Shown here in pieces: positions 23,499 through 34,822 of a DNA stretch of 64,000 nt. The first letter of the stretch is position 1. Each line of letters starts with the position of its first letter. The stretch lies in contig NC_033641.1 of NCBI RefSeq assembly GCF_001540865.1, positions 8,687,767 through 8,751,766 on the forward strand. Direction: 5' to 3'. The translations under genes were made by a program, and so were the position numbers. This stretch comes from Ananas comosus. Taxonomy: Eukaryota > Streptophyta > Magnoliopsida > Poales > Bromeliaceae. Below the pieces are notes generated by a model, which did no database searches, was not told the DNA's origin, and saw only the letters and a list, made by a program, of their open reading frames with translations.

Positions 23499-24034
23499 AT
23501 TTCATAGCATTTTAGGGTTTAGAGTTTAGGATTGTAGGGTTAGAGTTCTGGTTTTTAGGGTTTTAAGTTTTTAGAATTATATATTTAGGATCCTATTTGC
23601 CTCTATTTCATAGCATCCTTCAACTTTTTTTTATTTATACCCATTTAACTTTCAAATTTTTTTATTTCAATTTTTCTGGTTATTTAGCTTTTTTTTAGAA
23701 AAATCACTCACTGCAATAGCTATTAGTTGTTCATAGCTCTAACTCTATTTTCTAAAATATGCTTAAAATATTATATTCAACAAAACCACTAATAAATTTG
23801 ATAAAATTTTAAAATTTACTTGATAAAAATGACTCCAGTACCCGTACAAAAAATATTAATTAAAAGTTGAAGGATGTGCGAATTAAAACAAAAAAAAAAG
23901 GAGTAAATTAAGTTGAGATAGGTGAGTATCTAAATAACATGCATATATAGTTAAGATCAAATTTGTCATTCTATAATTTAACTTATATTAAACTAGCCTC
24001 GAACCAGGGTTAATTATCGCCAAATATCGTCAAA
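23499..24034. other. Non-coding DNA with degenerate telomere-like repeats
   Basis: TTTAGGGTTTAG-like units occur at about 23511-23570 (plant telomere motif TTTAGGG, degenerate). The rest is AT-rich. Confidence 0.5.
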
Positions 24035-24541
24035 CACTACAACAAAAACGGTCTGTAGCGACACTTTTAAATATAGGTACATGTCAAAAAAGTGCTGCTA
24101 GCTAAAATTACCGACACTTTTAAAAAGTGTTGCTATATGTGGAGTTGCTAGGTATATAGTGACAGTTAAAGAGTGTCGCTATAACCTAAAAGAGTGTTGC
24201 TAATTTACCAACACTTATTTAAGCATTTAGCAACCGCCGAAACTCTATCTCGTTGACTGCGGTGGCGGAGGAGGACGACAGGAAAGGCTCTTCGTCTAGA
24301 ATTTCAGTGGATTGAGTGAAGAGAGAAGAAAAGATGGTAATTGATTTTTTTTTTTTTTCTGATTGTAATCGGGTCAAATGGACTGGGTGTGGTAGGTTGA
24401 GTATAGTAACATCATATTTTTTGTTGGATTCGGCTTTATATTTAGGCATTAGTAGATGTATTTTAAAATTTTGACATAAATGGGACACTTAGACAAAAGT
24501 GTCCCAAACATGTGTCCCTATAATCTAATTCTGTTGTAGTG
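24035..24541. mobile_element. CACTA MITE, copy 2
   Basis: It is nearly identical to 17721-18234, with CACTACAACAAAAACGGTC at the left and CTGTTGTAGTG at the right. No matching 3-bp duplication is visible; the right end coincides with a possible LTR start (TGTTGG at 24540). Confidence 0.88.
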
Positions 24542-24780
24542 TTGGTGTACATTGTGCATGGATGCATACTTGGATTTATAGAAAACGAGAGAAGGGTGGG
24601 AGAAATTTAGAAAGAGAGCTCGGGTTAAAGCAACTCTGTATAGAAAAGAAGTCATATGTAATTCTTCTTTTGATTAATGAATCTTATTTCATCCGCTTTT
24701 TCTATTTATTTTTTTTCTCTTTTGTGACTGCAATTTAGGGTAAAAATTCGATTTGACGTTTTCGTTGCAGAATCTCAACA
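24540..24780 (+). mobile_element. Possible Copia-type LTR remnant
   Basis: It starts TGTTGGTGTACATTG and ends TCTCAACA (TG...CA), about 241 bp, with a TTGATTAATGAATC poly-A-signal-like region. The sequence after the end is only weakly like a tRNA-Met primer binding site. No internal coding region. The assignment is tentative. Confidence 0.4.
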
Positions 24781-25053
24781 ATCGGTACTGGATCGAGTAT
24801 CGGGTCAACAGCAATAGTTATCAAGGCGAGTTGTGGATTCTCAAATTTCAGTATTAGGGCGAGCATCAAATTTCCAACATTTATATGCAAAAAATTAAAA
24901 AATTAGAAACTGTCATGCAAAAATACGTGCAATTAAGGTTAACAAATAATGTTATCTATTAGATAGCTGAGCACTAAAGAGAAAATCTTCAGTCCCCATT
25001 TCTCAGTTGAACTTTCCCATATACAGTAATTCTAACACCGAACATTATAAAAA

Positions 25054-25869
25054 GGGAAAATTTCATCACTACCCTTCCAAATAAGTTTAATATCATGAAT
25101 GCCCCTATAAAAATTGAAATATCATAAATAACCTATTAAAAGAGAGAAACTTTCAAAATAACCTTTATACTAATTTATTATCAATTTTGAATAAACAACA
25201 AACAAAATTCCAAATTTGCCCTTATTGTCATTACCATCTTAAAATATTTAATTGACTATAAAATCATTTATACTTTTATAAACACTCTTTTAAATTTATA
25301 AATAACCTATATTTAGAGATAAGTTTTTTATCAATTAAAAAAATATATATAATCCTGACAAGTTAAGCTAAAAAATAAAAAAATCAATTGAAAAAAATTT
25401 AGCAAAAAATTGTTTAAAGTATTAATTGACTCCTTAAATTAAGGTTAAACAATTTATTCAAAATATAACTTAAATATATATGCATGATGTGAATTAAGTT
25501 ATTTGAACTAGCACAAATTTCTGTGCTTTGGCATCTCGAATTTTAAAATAAATGATATAAAGTATTTTATTTTATAAACCACACAACAGTAAAATAATAT
25601 ATTTTACTGTTTATTTTAATATATTAAAATAAATATATAATGCTAAAATACTTTTGTAAAAAATTTTAGAAGTTAAGGGCAAAATGGACATTTTGACCAT
25701 ATTTATGATAATCTAAATATTTTATCATTCTATAAAGAGATGAATAGTAAGGGTAAGGGTATATTTGAAACATAATAAGTATTTATAGGGGTAATTGTGA
25801 TAGAATCAAATTTATCGGCGCATCTATGATATTTTTGAAGTTTAGAGGGGCACAAATGAAATTGACCCT
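25054..25869. mobile_element. Degenerate foldback element
   Basis: Left AATTTCATCACTACCCTTCC...ATGCCCCTAT and right inverted ATTTCATTTGTGCCCCTC-type ends face each other, with ATATCATAAATA motifs mirrored. It resembles the AGGGTTAATTTCAT family in style. No target duplication was found. Confidence 0.5.
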
Positions 25870-26118
25870 AAATAAATATACCCAAAACACTTCTGTTACT
25901 TATCTCAACCTAACATAAATCCCAATAATATGGCCACCATATGACTTAATACACATAACATAATACACATATTGGACAAATCATATAGATTCGAACATCC
26001 TTGCATGTGAAATCCATTTATACTGAAGCTACAAAAGGCTAAAATAAGAGCAACTAAACATGACAACTCTAGTTTTTTTTTTTTTTTTTTTTTCCCTGTC
26101 ACCTGGTCTAAAAAGCTG

Positions 26119-26171
<53 letters not shown>

Positions 26172-26514
26172 CTGTATCTCAGATGATCATCTGTTAATGC
26201 ATAGGATTGACCATTATTTATTACTTAAATTACAAATGCACTCTTTGTACAGCAGCAAAAAAAAAAAAAACAAAAAAAGAACTTGGGAAAAATGTACATC
26301 GACTCTCTAAAATTTAGATCTTTTGTAAACATGCATATAATTTTCAACAGGCTCCTCTTCTCAATCAAAGTTACTAATTTTATAGCCGTTTTGATGACAT
26401 AGCATGAACTTAATCTCATAAAATTTCAAAATAAAGAAATATATTTTCTCTTCTAATTTTGATAATCAATTAAGTATGAGGATTAAAGAAGAGTGAATAT
26501 ATAAGATTTCTATT
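25870..26514. other. Non-coding DNA with poly-T and (TTA)n
   Basis: Poly-T lies at about 26072-26093 and (TTA)n at about 26119-26171. No gene was recognised. Confidence 0.6.
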
Positions 26515-26519
26515 ATTTT

Positions 26520-28951
26520 TGTGAGATCCTTGGTGTTTGACTGTGTAGGCTTGTCGACAGCTCTGGAGAGTGTCGGGACAAGTCTGAGTCGCGTTGACGT
26601 CAAATAGACGTAAAACGGACTCCGTGCGACGTGAGGGCAGCTTATCGCGAAGAATTCTGCAAACAGCAGTTTTTTTTCTGCTTACTGTACCGGTACAAGC
26701 TTGGTGGCTGTACCGGTACAACCAGCGCGAAACAGCTCAACTGCTCTCGGGTTGGCTCTTGTACCGGTACAGGATCCCGTGTACCGGTACAAGGGAGTTG
26801 GTGGAGGGCTAAATTAGTAAAATTCCACCTCGTTCATGTCACCCACTTTCCCTCTCTCTATTTACCTGTGGATTGAGCTGAGAGAGAGAGAGTTTAGGCT
26901 TGTTTTCACCATCTCCTTCCTCTCTCTCTCACTCTAGGCCGGTTGGGTGTACGGTTTGGGGGATTTCGTCGCCGACGTCGCGCCGCGAGCCGTTCGAGCG
27001 CGCTTGTTGCCGGAGCTTTGCGAAGAGGACGGGCGAGGGAGCGTCTTCACTGTTCTTGACGTCGCGCCGAGGTTCGACGCTGTCGAGGTGGGTGATTCAG
27101 CCTTTTTCTGGATTTTTGCGCTAGTGTTACTACTTCTACTCGGATTGTGATTGCTTTGCTGAAATCCACCGTCGACTGTTTGTATTTCAGCTCGTTCTCT
27201 GTGTAGGAGTGTCGAAACGCGACGAAATTTGGCGTGCTAGATTCGCGACTTCGAGACGAAGATTCTGAGCCCAAGATCGCGATTTTTGGAGCAGGTTTGC
27301 CCTGTCGAACCCTAGTTTTACTAGGCTGCTGTTTGCCGAGCAGATTTCTGAGATGCTGTTCCGCAGGTTCCAGCGTCGACGTTTCGTATTCTGGCCCGTT
27401 CTCTGCGTAGGAGCGTCGGAATTCAGCGAAACCTGGACCATTGGATTCGTGACTCTGAGACGAAGCTTCGGAACCCTTGTTTGCTGAATTTGGATAAGGT
27501 TAGCTTGGTCGGATTAAACACTTTCTTCGCTGCTGTTTCTGGGCAGATTTCGTGATTTTAAGTGTAAATGGGTTTACTTCTTCGCGGCAGGAGAACCGGG
27601 GACTTCGACGGACCAGCGAGGGATCATTTTGGATCCGGGCCACTTTCTTCGCTGCCAGGAGTTGCTTGAGAGGTGGGTTACATCGGTTTTGACTCCTAAG
27701 TTCATAATCGTCGACATGTATAGAACTCAATTTTTGGTATTCTATTCTAGCTCGAATTCATGGATTAATTGATTGATTGCAAATCTGAATTTGGAGCATG
27801 TGGTAATAAATTTAGTAGATTATACATGTTGGACTTGGAAAGTGAATTAGGAGAAAACCTGCGATTTGGACCTGTCACCAGATTTAACTACCTGATTTAG
27901 CTCTAGGGGCCGTTAGAAAATTGTACTGTCGCAGTTTCTTCGAGACGAGTACTCCAGGTAGTTTAGAATGTATTTACACTCGTGCTGGTTCGCCGAGTGG
28001 ATTTTTACAGGGTCGTTCAGGTCGTTTCGGACTGTTGGGTGCCGTCAGAGTTGACGGTGGACCCGTATCGCCTTTTTGGCGTCAGATTGTGCCGAGGGCA
28101 CGTTACATGTTGGTTGATAGACCAGTTTGAGTCAATTATTTGACTTTGGCTAGTTGGAGCCTGATTTGAGCTCGACAGAGATACGCTGCATACTCGGTTG
28201 GGTAGCGCCCACGAGTGCCACTCCGGAGTCAGGCTTGTGCTTTTGCGTTGGTGTCGCTCATGCCAGTTGGACTTGCTCTCCACGGACCAGTTAGTGTGGA
28301 TAGAGCCCGATAGTCGCAACGGGGCAGGGACGGGTGTATTCACAGTCCCGGGGACGGGTATGCTTACAGTCCCGATTGGATTGGGTCAGATTTGACATTT
28401 CCTACAGTTGGTTAGTGTAGAGCATGATAGTGTAGTGGATGATAGCGGTAGAGTATGCTTCCTGCTTTCCTTCTATCCTTGCTCCCTTCTGTAGACTTAG
28501 TGGGTGACCGATGTTGTTTTGGGCGGTACCCACTGAGGACTACTTGTTTTTACAGTAGTTCTCACGCCCAGTTGTTACCTATATTTTTGCAGAGCCACAG
28601 GTTCCGGTTGCTGCACCGTCTGCGGACCAAGATCGAGGTAAGGGCGTCGCGAGCTAGAGCCCTACCCGACGTGCTGAGCTAGAGGTGCCCTACTGCAGGT
28701 AGATGTTTTGTTTCGAGTTTATGTACATAGTTGACTTAACTCGCCAGTGCGAGTAGCTCTGTATTTTGGATCTGAACTATGTATATGAAACTCTGTTTTA
28801 TTTAGCTTCAGTTTTCTCTAGCAGCTCTCTACTACTGTTCGTAGTAGTGTTTGATTTACAGGTACAGCTATCGCTTCGTATACAGGAAAAATTTCTTGTA
28901 TACGGCGGATTTGTCGGCGTGCCCGGGGAATGTGTAATCCGGGGCGTGACA
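26520..28951 (+). mobile_element. Solo LTR, copy B
   Basis: It starts TGTGAGATCC and ends CCGGGGCGTGACA. ATTTT at 26515-26519 and 28952-28956 is a perfect 5-bp target duplication, so a single complete 2432-bp LTR sits in an otherwise empty site, the product of LTR-LTR recombination. It shares start, end and internal blocks with copy A, including TTCTCACGCCCAGTTGTT near 28558. It has GC-rich stretches that yield spurious open frames. Confidence 0.88.
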
Positions 28952-28956
28952 ATTTT

Positions 28957-29402
28957 TGTATACATTAATTTTTTTTGTTTGTATTTTAAAGCTTTATAAG
29001 ATTATATATAAGACATAAAATCAAAATTAATGACTGTCTAATTTATAATTCCAGTTGGAAAAAAAGACCCATTCAATGACTTTTTAGGTAAGCATACATA
29101 AAACTTACGTCAATTATCGCCCTTTTTGGATTTGCCCAATTTTAAAAATTTTAATTTTACTATCTTATTTTTTAATTTATTTGATATGAGCAAATTGATA
29201 ACTTTTTAACTTCAAAATTTGAATGCGCTATTTATCTTATACGAATTTTATTAAAATAAGTATAACTAGCTTAACTTTTACATCGGGAGAGCCATCAGAT
29301 TACTTAAATCCAACAAATTAAAAGATTTGGTACTACAATTAAAATTTTAAAAGGTTTGGTAGCCTAATCAAAAGATTTCTATATTTCTACCTAAAGTTTA
29401 AA
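28957..29402. other. AT-rich intergenic DNA, no gene seen
   Basis: No supported element or gene. Confidence 0.55.
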
Positions 29403-29763
29403 AAAGGAAAAACTTCAAATATCACCCCTGTGGTTTCACACTTTCTCATTTTAGTACCATGTGGTTTAAAGTGTATTAATTTAGTGTCCTGTGGTTTTAT
29501 TTTTATCTTTTTATTATTGATTCCACTAATTTTTTCGTTAAATCAATGACAAAATTAAAATTAAAGGGTACTAAAATGAATATTTGATAAACCTAGGTGG
29601 GGTATTTGAAGTTTTTTGTATATAATTTAACGAAATATTAACGAAAAAATTGATGAAAAGATAAAAATGAAACCACAGGACACTAACTTGATACACTTTA
29701 AATTATAGGGTACTAAAGTGAGAAAGTGCGAAATCACAGGGGTGGTATTTGAAAATTTTTCTT
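29403..29763. mobile_element. Foldback MITE, CCTGTGGTTTC family, copy 3
   Basis: AAACTTCAAATATCACCCCT at the left and the inverted form (CAGGGGTGGTATTTGAAAAT) at the right. It is the most complete of the three copies in this window, about 360 bp. Confidence 0.75.
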
Positions 29764-30446
29764 TAAAAAATCTAACTATTAAAATGGGGCGCTTTGGTGG
29801 CTGTTTGCAAAACAGCTATAGTTCAGGGAGTCTCTGTACATTTTTCCCTGTATAAAGTGGGGCTGATTTGAAATATATAGTTCCATGTGTGTTGATATGA
29901 CATGAGATCTGATCACCATTTTGCTTTACTTTTTCCTTTTTAATTTATATTTTTTGCTTAGAAAATTTTTGCATTACACTGTTTAATTCATGGAGTACAA
30001 AAATATACTAAAGAGCCGTTTATTTGCATACAGTTATAACTGCACCACAGTTATAATTAGATATAATTTTAAATCTTAAGCTTGTTTGGGCGCAGTTGAT
30101 TTCAATTTATGCAGTTGGAACTGCATGACGAGAACCAACTACTGCATCGGAGAGGAATTCGCTCACCTCTTTATCTAAAAAATGACAGAATTCATAAATT
30201 CACTTATCAACTGTAGGCTAGTAAACATAAAAAATATAACTGCAGCTGTTGCAGTTGCGTAAAACTAATTAATAGACTCGTTGTACTTGTAATTATTGCT
30301 GCACTTTCAACTGCATGCATTTTTAACTACATTAGTTTTGTAACTATCCAATCGACAAATCAATAATTGGTAAAGAAAAATAATAGGTTTTTTTGGTCCT
30401 TTTTCTGTTCTTTTATTGCTAGGAAAGAATGCATAGAAATATATGA
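29764..30446. other. Non-coding intergenic DNA
   Basis: The 30011-30345 stretch is rich in CAGTTATAACTGCA and GCAGTTG words and may be an old MITE, but I could not pair its ends. Confidence 0.45.
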
Positions 30447-30448
30447 GT

Positions 30449-30660
30449 TGAGCTAGAATACTCTCAAAAGCACCAAGAGGGTGGTGCTTTTGAGTTTTTA
30501 CCCTTTGGATGGAGAGATGTAGGGTTGGGATGATGGTGGTAGCTGATGGTAGATGGAATAGTGTTTGATCCAAAGACTATTAGTAATCAAGGGATAGATC
30601 CAAGGGTTAGAAACGTAGAAGCACCAATGAGTTGGTGCTTCTAAAAGTATTCTAGCTCAA
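30449..30660. mobile_element. TA-associated foldback MITE (short type)
   Basis: Ends TTGAGCTAGAATACTCTC and ...AGTATTCTAGCTCAA. An inverted sister of 11648-11860, sharing the AAAAGCACCA and TCCATC blocks. It is flanked on the right by (TA)n at 30664-30689. Confidence 0.8.
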
Positions 30661-30691
<31 letters not shown>

Positions 30692-30693
30692 AA

Positions 30694-31224
30694 GAGTGGG
30701 CTGATATGTTTATGGAAGCATGGAGCCCTCGTACTTCCAAGTTATTTTCGATGTTCGCTTTCAAATCGACGATCGCTTCGTTAGAGTTGATCTAGAGTAT
30801 TTGAAGTACCTAGAAAATAAATTTTGTGATTTTTCGATATCATTTGCCTAGTGATCGAAGGTTTCAAAATCGATAAATTTTAATGGCCGTGGTGAGCCGG
30901 TTGCAAGTTATACGTGTAGAAATATCCAAATCACAAGAAATTTGATAGAAAATTCTTTATACCATATAAAACAAGATCAATAACTTTGATCTAAAATTTT
31001 AATGTCATATCATCATATTTTGTAAGATTTTATTTTCAGGCCGTTGATTTTGAGCCACTTCGATCATAGGCAAATGATATCGAAAATTGCAAAATTTATT
31101 TTCTAGATACTTCAAATACTCTAGATCAAGTTTAACGGTGTCGATCGTGATTTCGAAAGTCCGAACATCGAAAACAAAGTGGAAGCACGGAGCCTTCCGT
31201 GCTTTCATAAGCATCCTAGCCGCT
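30694..31224. mobile_element. TA-associated foldback MITE (long type)
   Basis: It starts GAGTGGGCTGATATG after (TA)n and ends before (TA)n. The internal halves mirror each other (GAGTATTTGAAGTACC / GATACTTCAAATACTC). It is closely similar to 18460-19002 in the interior. Confidence 0.8.
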
Positions 31225-31245
31225 ATAATATATATATATAATATA

Positions 31246-32758
31246 GAGTAGGGCTACTATACTATTATGAGTATTGAGCCCTTCGTACTCATAAGTTGTT
31301 TTCGATGATGGAGCTTCTGAATCGACGATCCACTCCGTTAAATATGATTTAGAGTATTTGAAACTTTTAGGTATCGTTTGGTTCGAGGATAAGCAAAAGT
31401 GGCTATTCCAGGGATAGGTATAAATTGAGGTATAAGCGGGATTAGATTAAATTTTACGTTTGGATGAAAATTGGGTTATTTCTGAAAATAAAAAATAGCG
31501 TTTGGTTAGGTAAGATGGAATTAGAAGGATAGTGGGTTTTATAAATAAAAAATAATGATATTATCCTCTATTATATTTGAATTTGAATTTTAAAATTTTA
31601 AATTTATATTTTTAAATTTAAAATTTTAACTTTGAAATTTTAAAATTTGAAATTTAAAATCTCAAATTTTAAATTCAAAATTTTAAATTTTAAAATTCAA
31701 ATTTAAATTTAAGATCAAATTTAAATTTGAAAAATAAAAATAAAAATTTTAAATTTCAAAAATTAAAATTATCAAATTTAAAATTTAAAATTTAAATTAT
31801 AACTTTAATTTTGAGATTATAAATTATAAATTATAAATTTTAAAAATTTAAATTTTTAATTTTTTAAAATTTAAAATACAGATAAGGTGGGAACAATTAA
31901 TAAAAATAATTTATTATAATAAATTTATAAATTTTTTTAAAATTCTACTTAAACTTAAATTTAATAAAAAGAATTTATTATAATTTTTAAATATAATTTA
32001 TTAAAAATTTTATTATAATATTTAAATATAAATAATATGTATTAATATAGTACAATTAATAATTTTATAATAAAAATAATGTATTATAATATATGACATA
32101 TTATATTTATTTAATTTAGTTTTAATTCAATTTATAATTTTAATTAAGTTTGAAATTAAGCATTGGAATAACACTATTCCACCAAAACGGTGGAATAGCA
32201 AATTCCTTGCTATTCCGGGATAATCAGGAATAGCAATGTTTGACCGGGATAAAATATTCCGGCTAAATTTCACCCCGTTTGGCGGAATAGCGGGGATAAC
32301 TTTCGTTATCCCTGCTTATCCCTCGAACCAAACGGGGCCTTAGAAAATAAATTTTGTAATTTTTTGAAATTATAATAAAGCCCATCAAGCAGGCATAAAA
32401 TGAACGGTCAAAATCGAACGATGTCTTAAAAATAGATGATCGGATCCTTCAATTAAGATTAGAGTTATTGATCTTTATCTAGGTAGTGAATAGAATTATT
32501 TATCAAAAATTCAACCTATTCGGATTCTTTTACACCGTTAAACTAGCAAGTATTCCATACCGGCCGTTAAAAATTGTCAATTTTGTGAGCTTTGATCGTA
32601 AGGTAAATGATGTCGAGAAATTATAAATTTGATTTCTAGATGTTTCAAATGCTCTAGATAACGTTTAACGATGTGGATCGTCGATTCGGAAGCTCTATCA
32701 TCGAAAATGACTTATGAGTACGAGGGCGATCGTACTTATAAGAGTATAGTAGCCGAAC
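31246..32758. mobile_element. Long foldback MITE carrying a nested Tourist MITE
   Basis: Termini GAGTAGGGCTACTATACTA and the inverse ...AGAGTATAGTAGCCGAAC. The left side abuts (TA)n and the right side (CT)n(TA)n. The element is split by the insertion at 31380-32339; joining the flanks restores the family sequence at the split. Confidence 0.85.
31380..32339. mobile_element. Tourist-like MITE nested in a foldback element
   Basis: Termini GGTATCGTTTGGTTCGAGGA and the inverse ending TCGAACCAAACGGGGCC. TTA at 31377-31379 and 32340-32342 is the 3-bp target duplication. 960 bp, with a very AT-rich interior of AAATTTTAAATTT words and no coding potential. Confidence 0.88.
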
Positions 32759-32777
32759 TTTCTCTCTCTCTCTCTCT

Positions 32778-32824
<47 letters not shown>
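32759..32824. repeat. (CT)n(TA)n compound microsatellite
   Basis: A CT tract changes directly to a TA tract between two foldback elements. Confidence 0.95.
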
Positions 32825-32825
<1 letters not shown>

Positions 32826-32826
<1 letters not shown>

Positions 32827-33182
32827 TCTCAAAATTGACAAACTTTAACGGTCGGTATGAAATACTTCCTAATTTAATGGTGTAAAAGAATTAAAATCAA
32901 TTGAATTTTTGATAGAAAATTCTATTTACAATCTCGATAAAAATCAATAACTCCGATCTCAAATTAAAGGATCCGATTATCCATATTTAGGACGTCGTTC
33001 GATTTTGACTGTTCATTTTTATGCCCGCTTGATGGACTTTATTATGATTTCGAAAAATTACTAAATTTATCTTTTAGAAATTTCAAATACTATAGATCAT
33101 ATTTAATAAAATGAATTGTCGATTTGGAAGCTCCATCATCGAAAACGAACTTTATACTCATAAGAGTTTAGTAGCCCTACTC
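32826..33182. mobile_element. Right half of a long TA-associated foldback MITE
   Basis: It begins mid-element (GTCTCAAAATTGACAAAC) immediately after (TA)n and ends ...AGTAGCCCTACTC before (TA)n. The left half is missing. Confidence 0.72.
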
Positions 33183-33258
33183 TATATATATGTATATTGG
33201 AACAAAAACTTTATGAACAGCTTCTCGTATAGTCATGTTTGGTAAAATCCGTAATATT

Positions 33259-33419
33259 ATTATTATTATTATTTTTTGAGAGATAGGTAGCACGTTATCC
33301 GTTTCGTTTATTTCATTTAGAAATAAACTTAGCTGGAAATGTGAATCAACCAGGATTCGAATTTGGATCTCGGGTACCAACCACCAAGCCTTTTGCTACT
33401 TGCTCTAGGGACGGTCGGT
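33259..33419 (-). mobile_element. tRNA-derived SINE, near full-length
   Basis: Reverse-complement match to 23321-23480, ending in the family head (ACGGTCGGT). AATCCGTAATATT at 33246-33258 and 33420-33432 is a 13-bp target duplication. The tail is an ATT-repeat/poly-T on this strand. Confidence 0.9.
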
Positions 33420-33432
33420 AATCCGTAATATT

Positions 33433-34672
33433 GTTGGAACAAAAAATTTATGTGGTCTTTCAAAATATGTTTTCAATATGTTCTTTAAGAGTTAATAAAA
33501 GTTTATTTGGATTTTAAAATTGCAGTAATATTTTTTAAAATTTTCTCTTTTCGCATGATCTCCTACTAGAGAACTTAATTGCCATTTATTTCAAACAATA
33601 CTTTAACCTAAACATCCAATCAATTCAAAAAGAAAATATTATTATTATTATTATTCTTTAATGAGAAAAATAAAATACTATTCATTTCATTTATTTTTTA
33701 AAAATAAACTAAATTAAAAATATAAAATAACTAAAATTTGAATTCAAAAAATCAAATACCAACCATTAAAACTTTAACCGATTGCACTCGATACGATCGG
33801 TAATTTAAAAAAAATATTAAATAAATTAATTATTTGGTATCATATTATTTATGTTCCTAAACAACCAAATTTATTTCTAAATTCACCCCTCTCATTATAT
33901 ATATATATACACTTTAAAAATTATTATATTTGGTATGATGGGGAAAAGTACTTTTTTGGAATTTTATTTTAAAAAAAGGAATAGGAAGGGTAAGATGATG
34001 GGGGAAATACTTTTTTGGAATTTTATTTTACAAAAAAGGAAAAAAAAACAAATAAAAAGTCAAAAACAAAATGCCTTAGTTAGGGGAAAATAAAACAATA
34101 TGCTTGTGGGATTTGATGAATAAAAGTATTTGGGGATCCCCTTAACTATAATTTTTTTTTTAAAAAAAAATTTATTTTGGCTAGGTATTAGCTGTCACTT
34201 ATTTTAATTTGAGTTATTTCTAAATCGAATATGAAGTAAAAATTAATCTAAGAGTCAAAAAATTAATAATAAATACAATTATCATATTATTATCAATAGC
34301 ATTTTAGTTCCACTATATATATATATATATATGAATTATATTTTATTAGAATAATTTTATAGATGATATGATGTTAGTTAGAATTAATAACTCACACCCT
34401 ATCAAGTCAATTTTTTTAAAAATAATCATAATTAATGGTACTAAAAATTGATAATTTTAACAGTTAAAATTAACTTAATTAGTATTAAATTCAGCAAAAT
34501 CTCTAATTTATTTTGTGAAAAAAATTTAGCACTAACAAACCAAAATTTGATAAAGTAATAATTGAAATAAAATAGTACAAAAAAAAAACTTGGAAATGGC
34601 TAATAATTGGGTAAAAATTATAAAAAAAATAAAAAAACTGCCCCCTTTTTTTTTTTTTAGAGAAAAATTATA
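33433..34672. other. AT-rich intergenic DNA upstream of the DprA-like gene
   Basis: It includes a near-direct repeat (GGTAAGATGATGGGG / TATGATGGGGAAAAGTAC, about 33930-34020). No gene was recognised. Confidence 0.5.
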
Positions 34673-34822
34673 TTTTGAGGATGAGAGAGAAAATCCCATT
34701 CATCACAACTTGTCATATCTCTTCCCCCAACTCTCTCTCTCTCTCTCTTGTTTCTCTCTCTAAAATCCTCTCAAAAAGTGGGGGAGGCAAAGGTTACCCC
34801 AAAAAGATCACAAAAGTAGGAA

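Noticed and set aside
26594..28395. Several 70-108 codon open frames on both strands
   Set aside because: All lie in the GC-rich solo LTR and overlap in multiple frames without a recognisable domain.
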